NCBI GenBank assembly: GCA_034638255.1
Contig: JAWPGT010000125.1
Span: 1 to 47,622 of the forward strand
DNA: 47,622 nt
From: Coprinus comatus
Lineage: Eukaryota; Basidiomycota; Agaricomycetes; Agaricales; Agaricaceae
Reading direction: 5' to 3'
A program made the position numbers and the translations under genes. The notes under the pieces are model-generated. The model worked only from the letters and a program-made list of their open reading frames with translations, did no database searches and had not been told where the DNA came from. Positions 1-12,879 of this stretch are shown here, in pieces. Positions within the stretch are counted from its first letter, which is position 1, and every line of letters begins with the position of its first letter.

Positions 1-3000
1 ATTATACAAAAGTCCTTACCGACATATACGTCACTATTTTTGGTTTGAAGCATTGTAGAAAGACATTAGTGGGCGATGCAGCGATCAGAGGTGTCAGTGG
101 TGGTGAAAAGAAGAGGGTTAGTATTAGTGAGATACTTGCAACACGATCCTTAGTGACTGCATGGGACAAGTAAGTATCTTTCTCCTTCGAAATTATACTA
201 TCATCATCGTCATTGTTTCCTTTAGTTCTACTAGAGGATTGGATGCATCCACTGCGCTGGAGTATGCTCGTGCCCTGAGGATAGCGACAGATCTCGTTCG
301 CGTCTCCACCATCGTTTCAATTTACCAAGCTGGAGAATCGCTGTACCAAATATTTGACAAAGTATGTGTCATCTATGAGGGTCGCATGGTATACTTCGGT
401 CCAACTTCATCTGCTCGGCAATACTTCATCGACATGGGATATCATCCCGCGAACAGGCAAACCACACCCGACTTTTTGGTGTCTGTCACCGATCCGAAAG
501 GACGCATGGAACGTTCTCAAGACAACATAGATGAACATGGTGGAGTAGAGAGGATGGCTGTGCCGAGAACCGCGGCTGAGTTTGCCGAATACTACAGGTG
601 TAGCTCGGTTAGGACGACGAATCTAGAGGATATTCAAGATTACAAGGAGGGGTTTGTCGGGAAGAAGGAATTAGAAGACCACTACCAGCAGAGCTCGGTA
701 GAAGAGCATGCAAAGTATACAAGACCCAAGGTTCTTTTCATTTATTGCTTATGTATGCGCGTTGTTTATCGATGTGTCTATATCTAGAGCTCATACATCA
801 TATCAATCCCAATGCAAGTTAGAGTTGCGATGATTCGACGGATGCAGATCATACGGGGAAACTATACTGCCCAGTTACTTCAAACAATGTAAGCAGTCCT
901 TGTCAATCACCTCCGGTTTCTGACTCTCACTTATGTTTCACACGAAGTGTCTTTACTCTTCAAGCTGTCATTCTGGGAACAACGTTTGCCCGTATAACTG
1001 ATGCAACTGCTGGTTACTTTTCCCGTGGTGGTGTCATATTCTTGTAAGCATATCAACACCTCTGCGGTGTTTCTACAACTTGATATCCGATTCCTTCAGC
1101 TCCGTCTTTGCCCCGACTCTTTTCAACATGTCCGAGATCCCATCTCTGTTCGCTCAGAGGCCTGTTATATTCCGTCAAAGTCAAGCTGCTATGTACCATC
1201 CTATGGTTGAAGCACTAGCTTTGACATTGGTTGATATCCCATTCACGTTCATCACCATTACACTGTTCGTCATTCTCATATACTTCATTGTGGGCTTACA
1301 AACTACCGCCTGGCAATTCTTGTGAGTATTTCCATTCCAATTATCCATAACACCATCGTTTATACCATTGCTATAGCACGTTCTTCTTGTTTGTCTTTAC
1401 AATCTGCGTGTCTATGAGAGCATTCTTTCGAGCTTTAGCAGCTGCGTTTCAATCTGAAGCACCAGCTCAAGCCGTAGCAGGTGTTTTGTTACTTGTTTTA
1501 TCGTTGTACACTGGTTATCAAATTCCGAGAACTCAGATGATTGGAGCTTTAAAATGGATCACCTGGATTAATGTATATTCCTGATTGCCCATTGATCCAT
1601 CTCAGTCACTAAATTTATTCCTCTTATAGCCCGTGTTTTATGCGTTCGATTCTCTCATGACAAACGAGTTTCATACACTCAATGGAGAATGTTCCACTCT
1701 TGTTCCTTCGGGAGTGGGATATGGAGGTGTATCCCTTGCTAATCAGGTTTGCTCAGTTGTTGGGTCTGAACCTGGTCAGTTATACGTCAATGGTCAAAGA
1801 TATTTAGAGTTATCATTTGGATATTATTATTATCATAGATGGAGGGTATGTTTGTACTCTACACTCTAATGATCCACATCAAACTTAATATCAAAATTGC
1901 TTTAGAATTATGCAATTCTAGTTGCTCTTGGCATTTTTTTTGTTCTATGTCTTCTTTTCTTCACCGAGTTCAATACTGGTATATCTCAATCAAAGGCTAT
2001 TGTTGTATTCAAACATGGATCAAAAGCAGCAGTAGTAAGGGAAGCAACAGCTACTATTGGATCAGATGAAGAAAAGCAGAAGAATACTGGAATTGGTGCA
2101 CATGTTAGTAGAGAGGAAGTATCAAGTATAAGATCTGGAGTAGATACTACAATGGATATCAGGGAGGTACCTGAATCAGAGAAGCCTAAAGAACAATTCA
2201 TTGAACAACCTAAAATGACAAACATCTTTTCTTGGCAACATATGGATTATGTTATTGGTGGAAATGGAGCTCAAAGCCAAAAATTATTAGATGATGTGAG
2301 TGGATATGTAAGTCCTGGGAAGTTGACTGCTTTAATGGGTGAATCTGGTGCTGGGAAGGTATGTAATATATTTTATTCTTAAGAATATACCTAAAAATAA
2401 AGTAAATCTTAGACCATTTTACTCAATGTTTTGGCTGAACGTGTGGATATTGGAGTGGTAACAGGAAATAGGTTTTTTAATGGACAACCACTTCCTATTG
2501 ACTTTCAAGCACAAACTGGTTATTGTCAACAAATGGATGTTCATGAACCAACAAGTAGTGTTAGAGAAGCACTGAGATTTTCAGCTAGATTAAGACAACC
2601 TTCAAGTATACCTATAGCAGAAAAAGATATATAGTAAGTATTAATAGTAGTTAATCATTTGTTGCCAAGATCTTAATTTTTTTTGTTTTAGTGCTGATAA
2701 AGTATTAGAAATGTGTGGGCTTAGTGCATTTGCAGATGCAATTGTAGGTAGTTTGGGTGTTGAAGAAAGAAAAAGAACTACAATTGGTGTAGAACTTGCT
2801 GCAAAAGTATGTAAACTTTATTTTATTTATTTGATGATTCTTTTTTATAAGTTTACTTTATAGCCAAAATTTCTGTTATTCTTAGATGAACCAACATCTG
2901 GTCTTGATTCACAAAGTGCTTGGGTATTGTTTCATTCTTAAGAGAGTTAGCTAATAATGGCAAGCTATTTTATGCACGTAAGTTATATTTTAGTTGTTAT

Positions 3001-4844
3001 ATAAATATTAAGCTAATATTTGATATAGAATTCATCAAGTATACTATTTTTTTTTTATTCTATTTATTCTAATACTCTTATAAATAGCCATCTGCAGAAT
3101 TATTTGGAGTAAGTAAAATTTGCATTTTTTTAGTAGTTTAATAATAACATTTATTAAGGTTTTTGATAAACTTCTTCTATTAAAAAAAGGAGGACAAACA
3201 GTATATTTTGGAGATATAGGTCAAAATGCCTCTTTAGTTATTAAATATTTTGAAGCTGGTGGTGGAAGACCTTGTATGTCTGGTAAAAATCCGTATGTAT
3301 AGTTAATATTTTTTCCCTCTATATATTAATAAAAATAATTATCTAGGGCTGAATATATGCTTGAAATTGTTGGAGCAGGAGCAACTGCTATTGCTAAGCA
3401 AGATTGGAATAAGGTTTGGCTTAATTCAAAAGAATATCAACAACTTCAAGAAAATCTTCACCATATTTATGAAGAAGGTCAACAACAACCATCTATTACT
3501 CAAACACTTCATAGTACTTTTGCAACATCTTGGACATTTCAAACACAAACCTTATTACAACGTCAATTTACTAACTATTGGAGAAACCCAACCTATTTAT
3601 TATCCAAATTAGCTCTTAATAGCATTGGAGGTCTTCTTATTGGTTTTACATTCTTTAAAAGTGGTAATAGCATTCAATCTAACCAAGATAAACTTTTTGT
3701 AAGTAAAGCCTATTTAAATAAAGATATTGAATACTTACCTATATAATAGGCTATTTTTATGGGTACTATTCTGGTATTTAAATTATTTTTACTTTTGTAT
3801 TTAAAATTCATTAATGTTATTTAGGCAGCTCCTCTTGGTGGTCAAGTTCATGTACCATATATTAATGTAAGAGTATTTACCTTTGATTTTATTGACAAAC
3901 CAATTTTAAAAAATCTTAGATGCGTACTATATATGAAATCCGGGAACGACCTAGCCGAATGTATAATTGGTCAGCACTTACAACATCCCAACTTATATGT
4001 GAGATCCCCTGGAATGTCCTAGGAGCTTCTTTATTTTTTGTCTCTTGGTATTGGACTGTGGGTTTTGCCAGTTCTAGAGGTGGTTTTACCTATTTTGTGT
4101 ATGGAATCCAATTTCCATTATTCTGGACAACAATAGCAGTTACAGTTGCATCTATGAGCCCTACAGCAGAGATTGCAACTCTACTCTATTCATTTTTATT
4201 TACTTTTATTTTTACCTTGTGAGTTTTTTCTTTATATGAATTTACTCCATAATTTATGATATTTACAGTAATGGTGTTCTACAACCTTTCCATCAACTTG
4301 GATGGTGGAGATGGATGTATCACTTATCACCTTTCACATATCTCATTGAAGCATTGTTAGGGCAAGGTATGAATACTTCTAACTATAGAAATATCAATAT
4401 TTTCTAATATATAATAGCTGTAGGCCATATGGAGATTAACTGTTCAGCTCAAGAGTTTGTAACTCTTGATCCTCCTTCTGGCCAAACATGTGGTTCATAT
4501 CTTCAAGAATACATCACAACTCATGGTGGATATCTCACCAACATAGATGCTACAAGTAGCTGCCAGTTTTGCTCTGCACGTACTACTGATGAGTGGATGG
4601 GACCTACCTTTAATATCTATTATGATCACCATTGGCGTAATTTTGGAATACTTTGGGGTTATATTATTTTTAATGCAAGTTCAATATTTTTTCTAAAATG
4701 CAGCACACGCATGCTAATAAATCTACTTAGATTGTGCTTGCATATGCTTTCACATATTTTATACGTGTTCAGTCACCTAGAGGTTTGATATCAAGGATCC
4801 GAAATATTTCTACCACAGTTTTGGATGCACTCCGATTTACGTAG
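1..4844 (+). CDS. PDR/CDR-type ABC transporter, 5'-truncated by the window, with two frame lesions
   Basis: Full-size fungal pleiotropic-drug-resistance (ABCG) efflux pump of the plasma membrane. The window opens inside nucleotide-binding domain 1: signature VSGGEKKR, degenerate Walker B AWDNSTRGLD and a Tyr in place of the switch His (VSIYQ), all typical of Pdr5-like NBD1. The first membrane domain follows (exons to 1572), then an extracellular loop. NBD2 has Walker A GESGAGK (exon end 2358), signature [23 protein letters not shown] and IHQPSAELF; the second membrane domain ends at TAG 4842-4844. Exons by eye: 1-169, 226-730, 788-888, 948-1043, 1100-1321, 1377-1572, 1630-1845, 1906-2358, 2413-2633, 2692-2806, 2864-2977, 3029-3038, 3088-3108, 3159-3292, 3347-3698, 3750-3773, 3825-3866, 3920-4218, 4269-4366, 4418-4674, 4731-4844. 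The exon at 2864-2977 needs one extra base near 2923 and one near 2960 to stay in frame, so the gene is either recently broken or carries consensus errors. Family assignment is certain; drug specificity cannot be read. Confidence 0.9.
4675..4730 (+). other. GC-AG intron before the last ABC transporter exon
   Basis: The donor is GCAAGT rather than GT. A branch-like TGCTAAT precedes the acceptor TTAG at 4727-4730. Removing this intron joins IIFN to IVLAYAF and restores the usual C-terminal end of the family, whereas reading through gives an unrelated tail. This is the standard minor GC-AG donor type. Confidence 0.75.
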
Positions 4845-5041
4845 AACCTTCGAAGTTTGAATGTATATTGTTTTTCCCCCCATCAATCTCCCTATTAAGT
4901 AGAGACCTAAGATAATCATTATAAATGTTGTACGTTGTAAAATTAAGTTGATAATCAACTTGTAGATAGTAAGCGTTTGGAATCACTACAGGAAAACCGA
5001 TGCTAAATTAGATATCTCTACCCTCGAGCCATCTAAAGAAC

Positions 5042-6766
5042 TTACGTTGTTTGTTGAAGTCGGCCTTGATATGCGAGATAGGTTTCAATTGCAGCGCAAT
5101 GGTATTCAATCAATTTTTGCAGATCAACGTAGTAGACATTGAACAGGAAATTACTTGAGGTGATGGAGCGTAACGCGGGAAAGATGCGAAGTAGACTCGT
5201 AGCGACCTCAATTTTGCCTTGAATATCATCAGGTCCTCCTCCATGATTAGTAACGATGAGAGAACGAAGTTTACTTGTAGACGCATAGCCCTTCGAGAAT
5301 CTATGAGGGGATGAGCTTAGATTCAATGGCAAAGCGAGCTTCTCCAAGAATTTGAGACGCGAAAATTGGGAAAGGGCGTCAGGGGAACAGAACCACGGTG
5401 ATGCACTTAAGAACACAGGATTAACAACAACGAATTCCTTTAAATTTGGCCATGAAGACACAAATGCTGACATGTCTGCATCTGATAAAGAGTGATGTTG
5501 CGACTTCGTTTTTGTATTGATTTCGTCGTCGGATGGTCAAGGACCTAAGGTTTGGATAGTTTATTGCAGCCCTAGAGAGTAGAAGCTTCCAGAATGTCTG
5601 ATTGTGTAAGACTCCGATAGAGACAGTGAGTGTATGCAGGGAATTAGCTTCGAGTTTAGATTCGAGGAAGAAACGTTTAAGATCTGGATATTCGCCAATG
5701 ATGTGAAGAGAGCGTAATGCGATCCGAGGGAAAGAGAATATCTTCAAGTTCTCGAAATTGGAACAGATACCAAAGAGTTTGGTGGAAGGTGCACCAAGGT
5801 AAATGATGTTCGATATGTTAATGGAACGTGACTTGATTGTACAGCAAAGGTGTTCAAATATAGCCACGTCGTAAGGTTGAGAAAATAATGTAATGTTTTG
5901 AAGGGAAGGTGAGAGGAGAGGAGTTATGAGGTTTGACCAAGGGCATTTTGGCCGAGATGAAGCGAAATCAACAATTAATGTTTCGAGCTCCGGAAGGAGT
6001 ACATTATTTTCACTCAACACTCCAGCCAACGTAGACCATAGTAACACTTCCTTCCATTCGAGCTCGTTTTGAACGAGGAAACACTTTATCCGAGAAAGAT
6101 ATTTAATCATTCGAGCACGTTGATCATTGGCGAGCGGGTGGTGTAGTATCTGAAAGACTTGAGATTAGCCCCAAAAATGCAAACGAGATTGTTTAGGTTT
6201 ATTCACCCAGCTACCAGTTGCAAAATTCTCTTGTTGGAACACCATAATGGGTTGTGACTCCACGTTGTTGTTGTCTTGATACGTTGGGGGAGAGGATTTG
6301 AGTGACAGGTTCAAGGGAGGTCATTGATGACCAAAGAGCATCTTGCGCAACATTGGTAACTTTTGGGGAAAGCAATGTAATGCAGCGGATGGTACTCCTC
6401 TTCTCAGCAACTACCTCCACAGAGTCTGCAACGAGATTTATCTAAAAAACGACATAATCCTTTCCCAGACGTCTTGGTTGGCAACGAGAGACTGTGAAGA
6501 TGTAGGCGTGTGTGCTGTCTCTGGGGATGTGGATAAAATAGAAGTCTCTACTTTCCCTGAGGAATGTGAGGATGTAGCTGCTTGTACTGTCGAAGCAGAC
6601 TTGGGGGATGCGAGAGATTCTGGGTCTTCGGGAGATTTATGACAGGTGTTTCCATTGTCCCCGAAAGCTTCGATAAGGGCGTTTCATTTTTTGATGGGGT
6701 GCGGGTTTTTACTGGTAAAGGGGCAATTGGACCTAGAGATTTTGAAGGAGTAGACGAAGTTGACAT
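5042..6766 (-). pseudogene. F-box-like/LRR family 1, copy 1 (decayed)
   Basis: Proximal member of the minus-strand array. It begins with MSTSSTP at 6766, matching the MSTE/MSTD starts of sister genes, and has an unusually long Ser/Thr/Pro-rich leader before the F-box-like stretch VANQDVWERIMSFF (near 6440-6480). The frame breaks right after this stretch, again before DSVEVVAEKR, and again before the splice site near 6205. The LRR exon (from about 6110) has lost the segment between LKIF and the ALRSLHIIG strand and another before HSLSDADMSAF (near 5490), where the frame also changes. The C-terminal YYVDLQKLIEYH block and stop (5042) survive. With several lesions and two internal deletions, this copy is a pseudogene whatever the sequencing quality. 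Confidence 0.8.
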
Positions 6767-6957
6767 GCGTTCCAAGATAAAGCAAGTGTTTGGGGATCGG
6801 GAAAGACACGTCAAGGTAGCGTTACTGTCACGATGATGTCCCTGGACAAAACAGAAAATTGTTTTTTGTACCAGCAGGTAAGGTAAACCATACAGAAATA
6901 GTCTCATTACATGGTCTCATTCACCAATGTACACTGGCTAATCCCTTCCGACATGTT

Positions 6958-8708
6958 TTATTTCTGGATGAGGTGGAGATGAGAAAGATAAATGACTATG
7001 CCCCGATGATAAAAGTCGATCAATTTGTTCAACTCTCCGTAGTATTTATCTGGGCGATTGTGATCGGACAGTGAAATAGACACTAATTTTGGAAAAAGCA
7101 TGATCAAATTTGTCGCCAGGCATGTTTTGCCTTGTGAGTCCTCTTGCCCACCTCCATGAGCGGTTATGATGAGGTGTCGAAGACGACTAGTGGATATGTG
7201 ATCTTGAGGTAATGGATCGGTGAATGCGGAAAAATTCAACGGTAGGGCAAGCCGTTTTAATGACTTCAATTGACGAGATAACTGAATTAGGATAGTGGTA
7301 GAACAGAACCATTGGCGCCCTACAGCGTTTAATATCCTCAGTTGCTCTATATGCGGCCATGAAGTTATAATTTTTGAAAAATCGTCATTGGTCAAAGAAT
7401 GTGGAATGTTTTCCAGGCAGAACGAGGTGATCGACCCTTTCCCAAGAAATTTCGTCAAGTCGTCGCCTCCGAGTATGCTGTATTGTTGAACACCTCTCAT
7501 ATCAGAGTTGCTGGATCGTAAGGCGCGGCGAAGGGATAGGGATGTGATGCATAGAAACAACTCAGCAATAACGGAGAATAAGGACCTCCAAAATGCATCT
7601 CCAGGCAGTGTGTCGATAGAGATGATAAGTGAATGTAGATTTGGGGCATTCAGGATGGAGTTTATGAATAACTGTTTCAGGTCTACACTGTCACCTATGA
7701 CATGTAGAACCTGCAGACTGTTGAAAGTCTGATGAGGGCTAGCTTCCCCTCTGACGTTGTCACCTAGCCTGCCCCGCCAGGTATCACGTTGTAGGAGCAA
7801 AGGATGTGCCCTGATATCGACTTCCAACTCGGTAAGCTCAGGAAAATCCTCTAACCGGAGCCGTGGTGGAGGCTCTGGCCTTTGGAGCTGATGGTTTTCA
7901 TAATTCAGCTTCAGAGTTCGCAATTTCTTGAACCTGGAACAAATCTTGACAAGATTGGTTGGCGAAGGTGCTCCAAAGTATGTTATTCTTGTGATGGAAT
8001 TACAGCGTAAGTTGGCCATTGAACAGGCTTGCTCAAATCGTTGGACTTCGTCCGGTGGAGCACACATGTAGAGGTTTTCTAACGATGGAGAGAGGATGGG
8101 TTCCAACAAATTGACCCATGGACACGTAGGACGGGTGGACGTGAAATCGATCGACAGTGATTTCACTCGTGGAAGCAGATCGCCACTATCCATTAATCCG
8201 CGAAGGGTTGGCCACAAGGTCACTTCTCTCCACTCAAGCTTATTCAAATGAAGTTCCTTATTCGGTATAGATATCCTTCCATCCTTATTCTTCTTTCTTC
8301 AACATGCTCTGGGTTCCTCATGATCTATGCAATGCGAAAGCATTAATCCATGCTAAGCTCCGTACTTGAAAAATGATGCTCACCCAGCTTCCTCCATAGA
8401 AGCTTCTGTCCGCTGGAAAAACACATTTTGTTCCTGTGACGTATCGCCAGGTGCGAGAACAGGATTAAGTGCTCGAACCACAGGCTCAAGAGATGACATT
8501 GATTTCCATAATGAATCCAGGGCTAGATCCGTGACTCCAGATGTAAGTAAGCAATTCTGTACATCGTTCGTCTGTTCTCCGCAATCTCCTCTGCACTTTG
8601 CTCTCCCAAACATACTTCCAGGTGTCCGAGAATCTCTCGCCAGATATCTTGATTTCCAACAAGGTTTTGGCCATGAGAACCAATAGGTTTATGTTCCTTT
8701 GTGATCAT
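6958..8708 (-). pseudogene. F-box-like/LRR family 1, copy 2 (two single-base lesions)
   Basis: Exon 1 (8708-8384) encodes VGNQDIWREILGHLEV and, after a one-base loss near 8550, TSGVTDLALDSLWKSM, the F-box-like part. The donor GTGAGC follows the Trp codon. Exon 2 (about 8324-6958) starts IMRNPEH and has lost one base near 8255, before LNKLEWREVTLW. From there the frame is open for 429 codons of degenerate LRRs (repeats such as LPRVKSLSIDF, LHSLIISIDTL, LKRLALPLNF), ending in YYGELNKLIDFYH. Everything else matches intact sisters, so this is either a recent pseudogene or an intact gene with two base-call omissions. If intact it would be a candidate SCF substrate receptor. Confidence 0.75.
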
Positions 8709-8847
8709 GACAGGATAGAAAGAAGAAGACGCGGTCTACACAAAGGTTTGTATCGGTTTGTAACACGTTGCAGAAGAGTGTGGCGTGACGTTCATTGCTG
8801 ACACACGCACACGTAACAATTTATTTACCAGTGACTGTCTTATAGGT

Positions 8848-10687
8848 CTACGACACGGAGGTGATATAAATGACTACACTCTGATGGTAAAAATCGATTA
8901 GATTCTGCAACTCGGCATAATACGACATTTGGGTTTCCGACGAGTAACACCCTTTTACGACGATCAACTTTGGGAAAACCGTCATCAAATTTCTGACGAA
9001 AATAACCATGTCTTTCTGATTGGTGGGTCCACCTTCGTGGTGGTGAAGATAAGTTCTCGGAGTTTATTCTTGGATATGAAACCAGTAGAAAGCGACTGGT
9101 TCAATGATTCTAGATTCAGTGGTAAAGCCAGCTGAGTCAACGCCGGTAATCGTTGGGATAATCCAACCAGTACAGAAGAAGGAAAGAATGGAGAAGGACG
9201 AGTGCAACAATCTTCAGTTTCTCAAGACGTGGCCATGACTGCGCCATATGCAATAGATCATCTTCCGTTAAGACATGTGGTATATTCTCTAGGGAAAGCG
9301 ACGCCAGTGACGCTGTTTCCAGAGTGTTCTCATGTCTGCACTCTTGAGGGCCAGCGAAGGTTGCGATGTAAGATCCGTGTTGGTGTGGACTGGTGCGTCT
9401 AACAAACAGACTCGAATTGCGGGGAGTTTCGTCGCAATGTCGGAGAAAATATTCACCCAGAGCGTGTGGTGATCCGAGGTGGGGTTGTCTGATAATACCC
9501 CAATCGAGATTGTGAGTGAATGTACCGATAGGGCCCTAGGTATAGGGTGGTTCTGAGAGCCGAAATTTGTGTAGTCAGCAATGAGATGGAGCGTTTGTAA
9601 ATTACTGAAGGGGGAAGGTAGAACACCGCTTGGTTTTATTTTTTTTGCCTGAAGCAAATAGTACCGCATATCAACTTCCAATTCCTTGAGCAAAGGGGGT
9701 AACAAATTTGCGGGTATGGGTGTGATGTTCCCGACCACAGCGTCATGGTCTTCATAGTTTAGCCCCCAAACCCGGGCCTCCTTGAAGCGCAAGAAGATGC
9801 TATATATGCTCGTTGATGGGGGCCCCCGATAAGTAATACTTTTGGCTTGAACACCACGCCAGCTTATAGTAGAAAGCAATTGCTCTATCCCTGGTATTGT
9901 GCTCGACGAGCCCCGAATAGCTACGCTTTCCAGAGAAGACGACATAATGGTATCCAAAGCATCTACCCAGAGCCCGAACTGGGGGCCAGTTGAAGAGAAG
10001 TCGATCGATAATGACTTCAACCTTGGTAGGATAACGTGGAGGACTTCGCTGTCATTCCCCACACCAAGACACATCCTGCGAAGGGTGATCCACAACGTTC
10101 CTTCTTTCCATGTGAGGGAGTTTTGAATTCGAAAGTTCTTGATCTTGGAAAGATAATCTATCATCTTTGAACGTCGTGAAGTTTCAGAATACGAGTATGG
10201 GTTGTGAATGACCTGGCAATTTCATAAGGATATAAGTTTTAAGTGAAATATGACTGCTAAAGGTATTGAAATTACTGACCCAATGTCCGCTAGTACTCGT
10301 GGAATGGGAGAGGTGACCGTAAGGGCAATATGATAGACTAGTGACCAGATCTATTTCATAGACGACATTGTGGGGTATGGGTGACCCCGTCTGAGGATCG
10401 AGCGCTCCTGGGGCGGGATTACACACTCGAATTACTGGCTCAAGTGTATCCATCGACTTCCAAAGCGAATCCAAAGCACAATCAGTGACTCCAGATGAGA
10501 GCAAAGCGACACGATACATCGCCTTCCTCTTATCAGCAATTTCCTCAACACTATCTTCAACAAAATCCACTTCCAAATTGCTCAAAATCTCTCTCCATAT
10601 ATCGAGGTTGCCTACCAGAGTAGACTCCTGTTTTTTGTCTGGTTCAGGTGGATCTGAGGGAATATCAGGTAAATGTTCCGTAGACAT
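8848..10687 (-). pseudogene. F-box-like/LRR family 1, copy 3 (three frameshifts)
   Basis: Exon 1 (10687-10280) starts MSTEHLP, carries LVGNLDIWREILSNLEV and SSGVTDCALDSLWKSM, and ends at a Trp codon before the donor GTCAGT. Exon 2 starts at 10212 (VIHNPY) and stays open through MIDYLSKIKNFRIQN to about 9290. Three one-base losses follow: near 9300 (before ETASLASLSLENIPH), near 9200 (before PSSVLVGLSQRLP) and near 9040 (a CCC run shortened, before HHEGGPTNQ). The tail YYAELQNLIDFYHQSVVIYI ends at the stop at 8848. All segments align collinearly with copies 2 and 7, so only the frame is damaged. Confidence 0.78.
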
Positions 10688-11090
10688 GGAAGTAGTCGGG
10701 GAAGTAGGACCTGTGGGAAATTCCCACAGTGTCATGCATACCGTAGCTGCAGAAACCAATTTTTAATATATAACCCACTCCCTTGAAAGCGTCAATAAAT
10801 ATTGTTTGTGGAAGAAGTTAATGTATTATTTCTATCGCTGAAGATCAACAGTTACATTAGCTACACCCCGGCGCCATAGAACTCAATTTACTTCTGCAAC
10901 TCGAAAAAACAACCACCCCTTAATTTCATCCTTGCTTCAAAATGCTCCATCAACTTCGGACTAGGTAAACAAAACTGATGTGTCGACATATAAAACCACC
11001 CAGAATCTCTCTATCAAAGTTACCACAAAAATTAGACAATAGTCCAAAAATCGCCGAATATTTCAACCACTTACTTCCTCTCTGGTAAGT
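10688..11090. other. Intergenic, copies 3 and 4 of the array
   Basis: I see no coding exon, RNA gene or repeat here. It should hold the promoter of the copy at 8848-10687 and the 3' end region of the copy at 11091-12879. Confidence 0.5.
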
Positions 11091-12879
11091 CTACCATGGA
11101 GCTTCCTTCTTTTGAACGCGTTCGTAATGCGAAAGACGAATATCCCAGGCACGATAATGAAAGTCAATCAACTTTGCAACTTTTTGTAATACGATCTAGT
11201 GCTCGGATTTATCTTTCCTGAAGAAAGATGATCATCGGAGAGTTTGATTGATACCAACTTTGGAAAGAGAACGATCAGATTGTTTACCACTGTCATTCCA
11301 TGATCTTCGTCTTCGTTATCTTCGCAGGATAAGTAACTAGTAACTGTCTAAGATTACTGCTTGATTGGTGATCGTGAAGTGGCGGTTCACTAAAGGGAGT
11401 GAGCTTCAATGGTAATCCAAGTAGTTTCAACGATGGCAAATGATGGGACAGTTCAATGAGGATGTTGGGTGCATAAACCCTGGTCAAAGAGTTGACCGGG
11501 TTGTATATTTTCAGTATCTGTAACTGAGGCCAAGATTTGGCCATAGTCATGATATTCTTCTCAGATAAAGAGTGGGGTATGTTCTCTAGAACAAACGACG
11601 CTAAACTTCCATTCGGGAAGAGTTTTTCGATGTCTTGTTGGTGAAGAATTGGTGGGGAGTAAAATTGGATGAGATTACGAACAGACGCATTTGTACGGCG
11701 AATGGATAGTGAATGCAAGCCGGGGAATACAGTAGCAACCATAGAGCAGAGTGAATTACAAAATGTGTCGTCATCAGATAGCACGCCGATAGAGAGTGTG
11801 AGGGAATGTATAGATCGCAAAGTCGGAAGAGTTCGATAGTGAAAGGGATGACCAAACCTAAAGAGTTTATAAATATCCACGAAGTTACCAATGAGATGAA
11901 GAATTTTAAGATTGTTAGAAACGGGAATGAGGAAGGATGATTTCTGGGTATGACCACCGAAAAGGCGAAGATCACATTCCAGCTCTGTAAGGAAAGGTGC
12001 ATCATCCACGGAATGGGAGAAAGAGAAGAAACGATGATCAGAGCGTGTCACATGGTCTTCGAAAGACACTTTCAGGATACGTAGAGAGGGGAACCGGGAA
12101 CATTTATCAACGATGAAATCGAACCCTTTGCCTCGATACGTTATGGTTGTCAATTTTTTGCAACACCATTTTAGAGTGAGAAAAATGTGCTCTAGACTCC
12201 GTGGTTCGTCGATTTCTGGAGCAAGTATCGAAATGTTTTCCAATGAAGGTAGAATGATAGGATCAACAAGTTGAGCCCATGAATAATTCGGCTTGAAGGA
12301 CGAGAGATCGATTGACAAGGACTTCAACTGGAGGAAGGAAGCAATGGGACCGCTGTCCAAAAAAGTTAACATCCCCCGAAGTACACCCCATAACATTGAT
12401 TCTTTCCATTGAATACCCTTTATGTGGATATTTCGAACCCTACGAAGATAGAATGCAATGCGCTCTACGTCATTCCGTGTTGGTTCGTCCAATACCTTAA
12501 ACCACACGAGAGAAAAAATGTTAGTCTTCGTGTCGCTATGCTATAGATGACGTTCAACTTACCCAGCTATTCTCCCAAGGGTTTTTGACTGAGTTCTGTT
12601 GGAAGAAAATTCTTGGTTGCAAAGGTATGTTGAAAGAGTCGTCGCACCAGGAGCAGGGTTTAGCACTCGAAGTACTGGTTCCAGTGTAGTCATTGATTTC
12701 CATAGTGAATCGAGGGCATAGTCTGTGATTGCGGGCGAGAGCAAGGGGATACCATACATCGTCTTTCTCTTATCAGCAATCTCGCTTGCACTGTCCTGAT
12801 CAAAATCAACTTCCAAATACCCTAACATTTCCCTCCAACAATCCTCATTTCCAACACACACAGATGTAGATGGTTTCAT
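11091..12879 (-). pseudogene. F-box-like/LRR family 1, copy 4 (single-base lesions)
   Basis: Exon 1 starts at 12879 (MKPSTSVCVGNEDCW) with the F-box-like core EMLGYLEVDF ... ALDSLWKSMTTLEP. After GAT near 12650 one base is missing relative to the sister gene at 13212-15354; restoring it gives PLQPRIFF and ...ENSW before GTAAGT. A 68-nt intron with branch-like GACTAAC leads to exon 2 (VLDEPTRNDVERIAFYLRR), open to about 11340. Two more one-base losses follow, before EDNEDEDHG and inside KKLQSLIDFHYRAW. The end KKEAPW is at 11091. It belongs to the 'EPT ... AFYL' subtype shared with copies 5 and 8. Confidence 0.76.

Noticed and set aside
2864..2977. Programmed -1 frameshifting in the ABC transporter
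   Set aside because: There is no slippery heptamer or downstream structure, two shifts within 40 bases would be needed, and similar one-base losses occur in many unrelated exons of the window.
11601..12005. 134-codon minus-strand ORF overlapping an F-box/LRR exon
   Set aside because: It lies in another frame of a coding exon with recognisable LRRs and has only hydrophobic low-complexity content.
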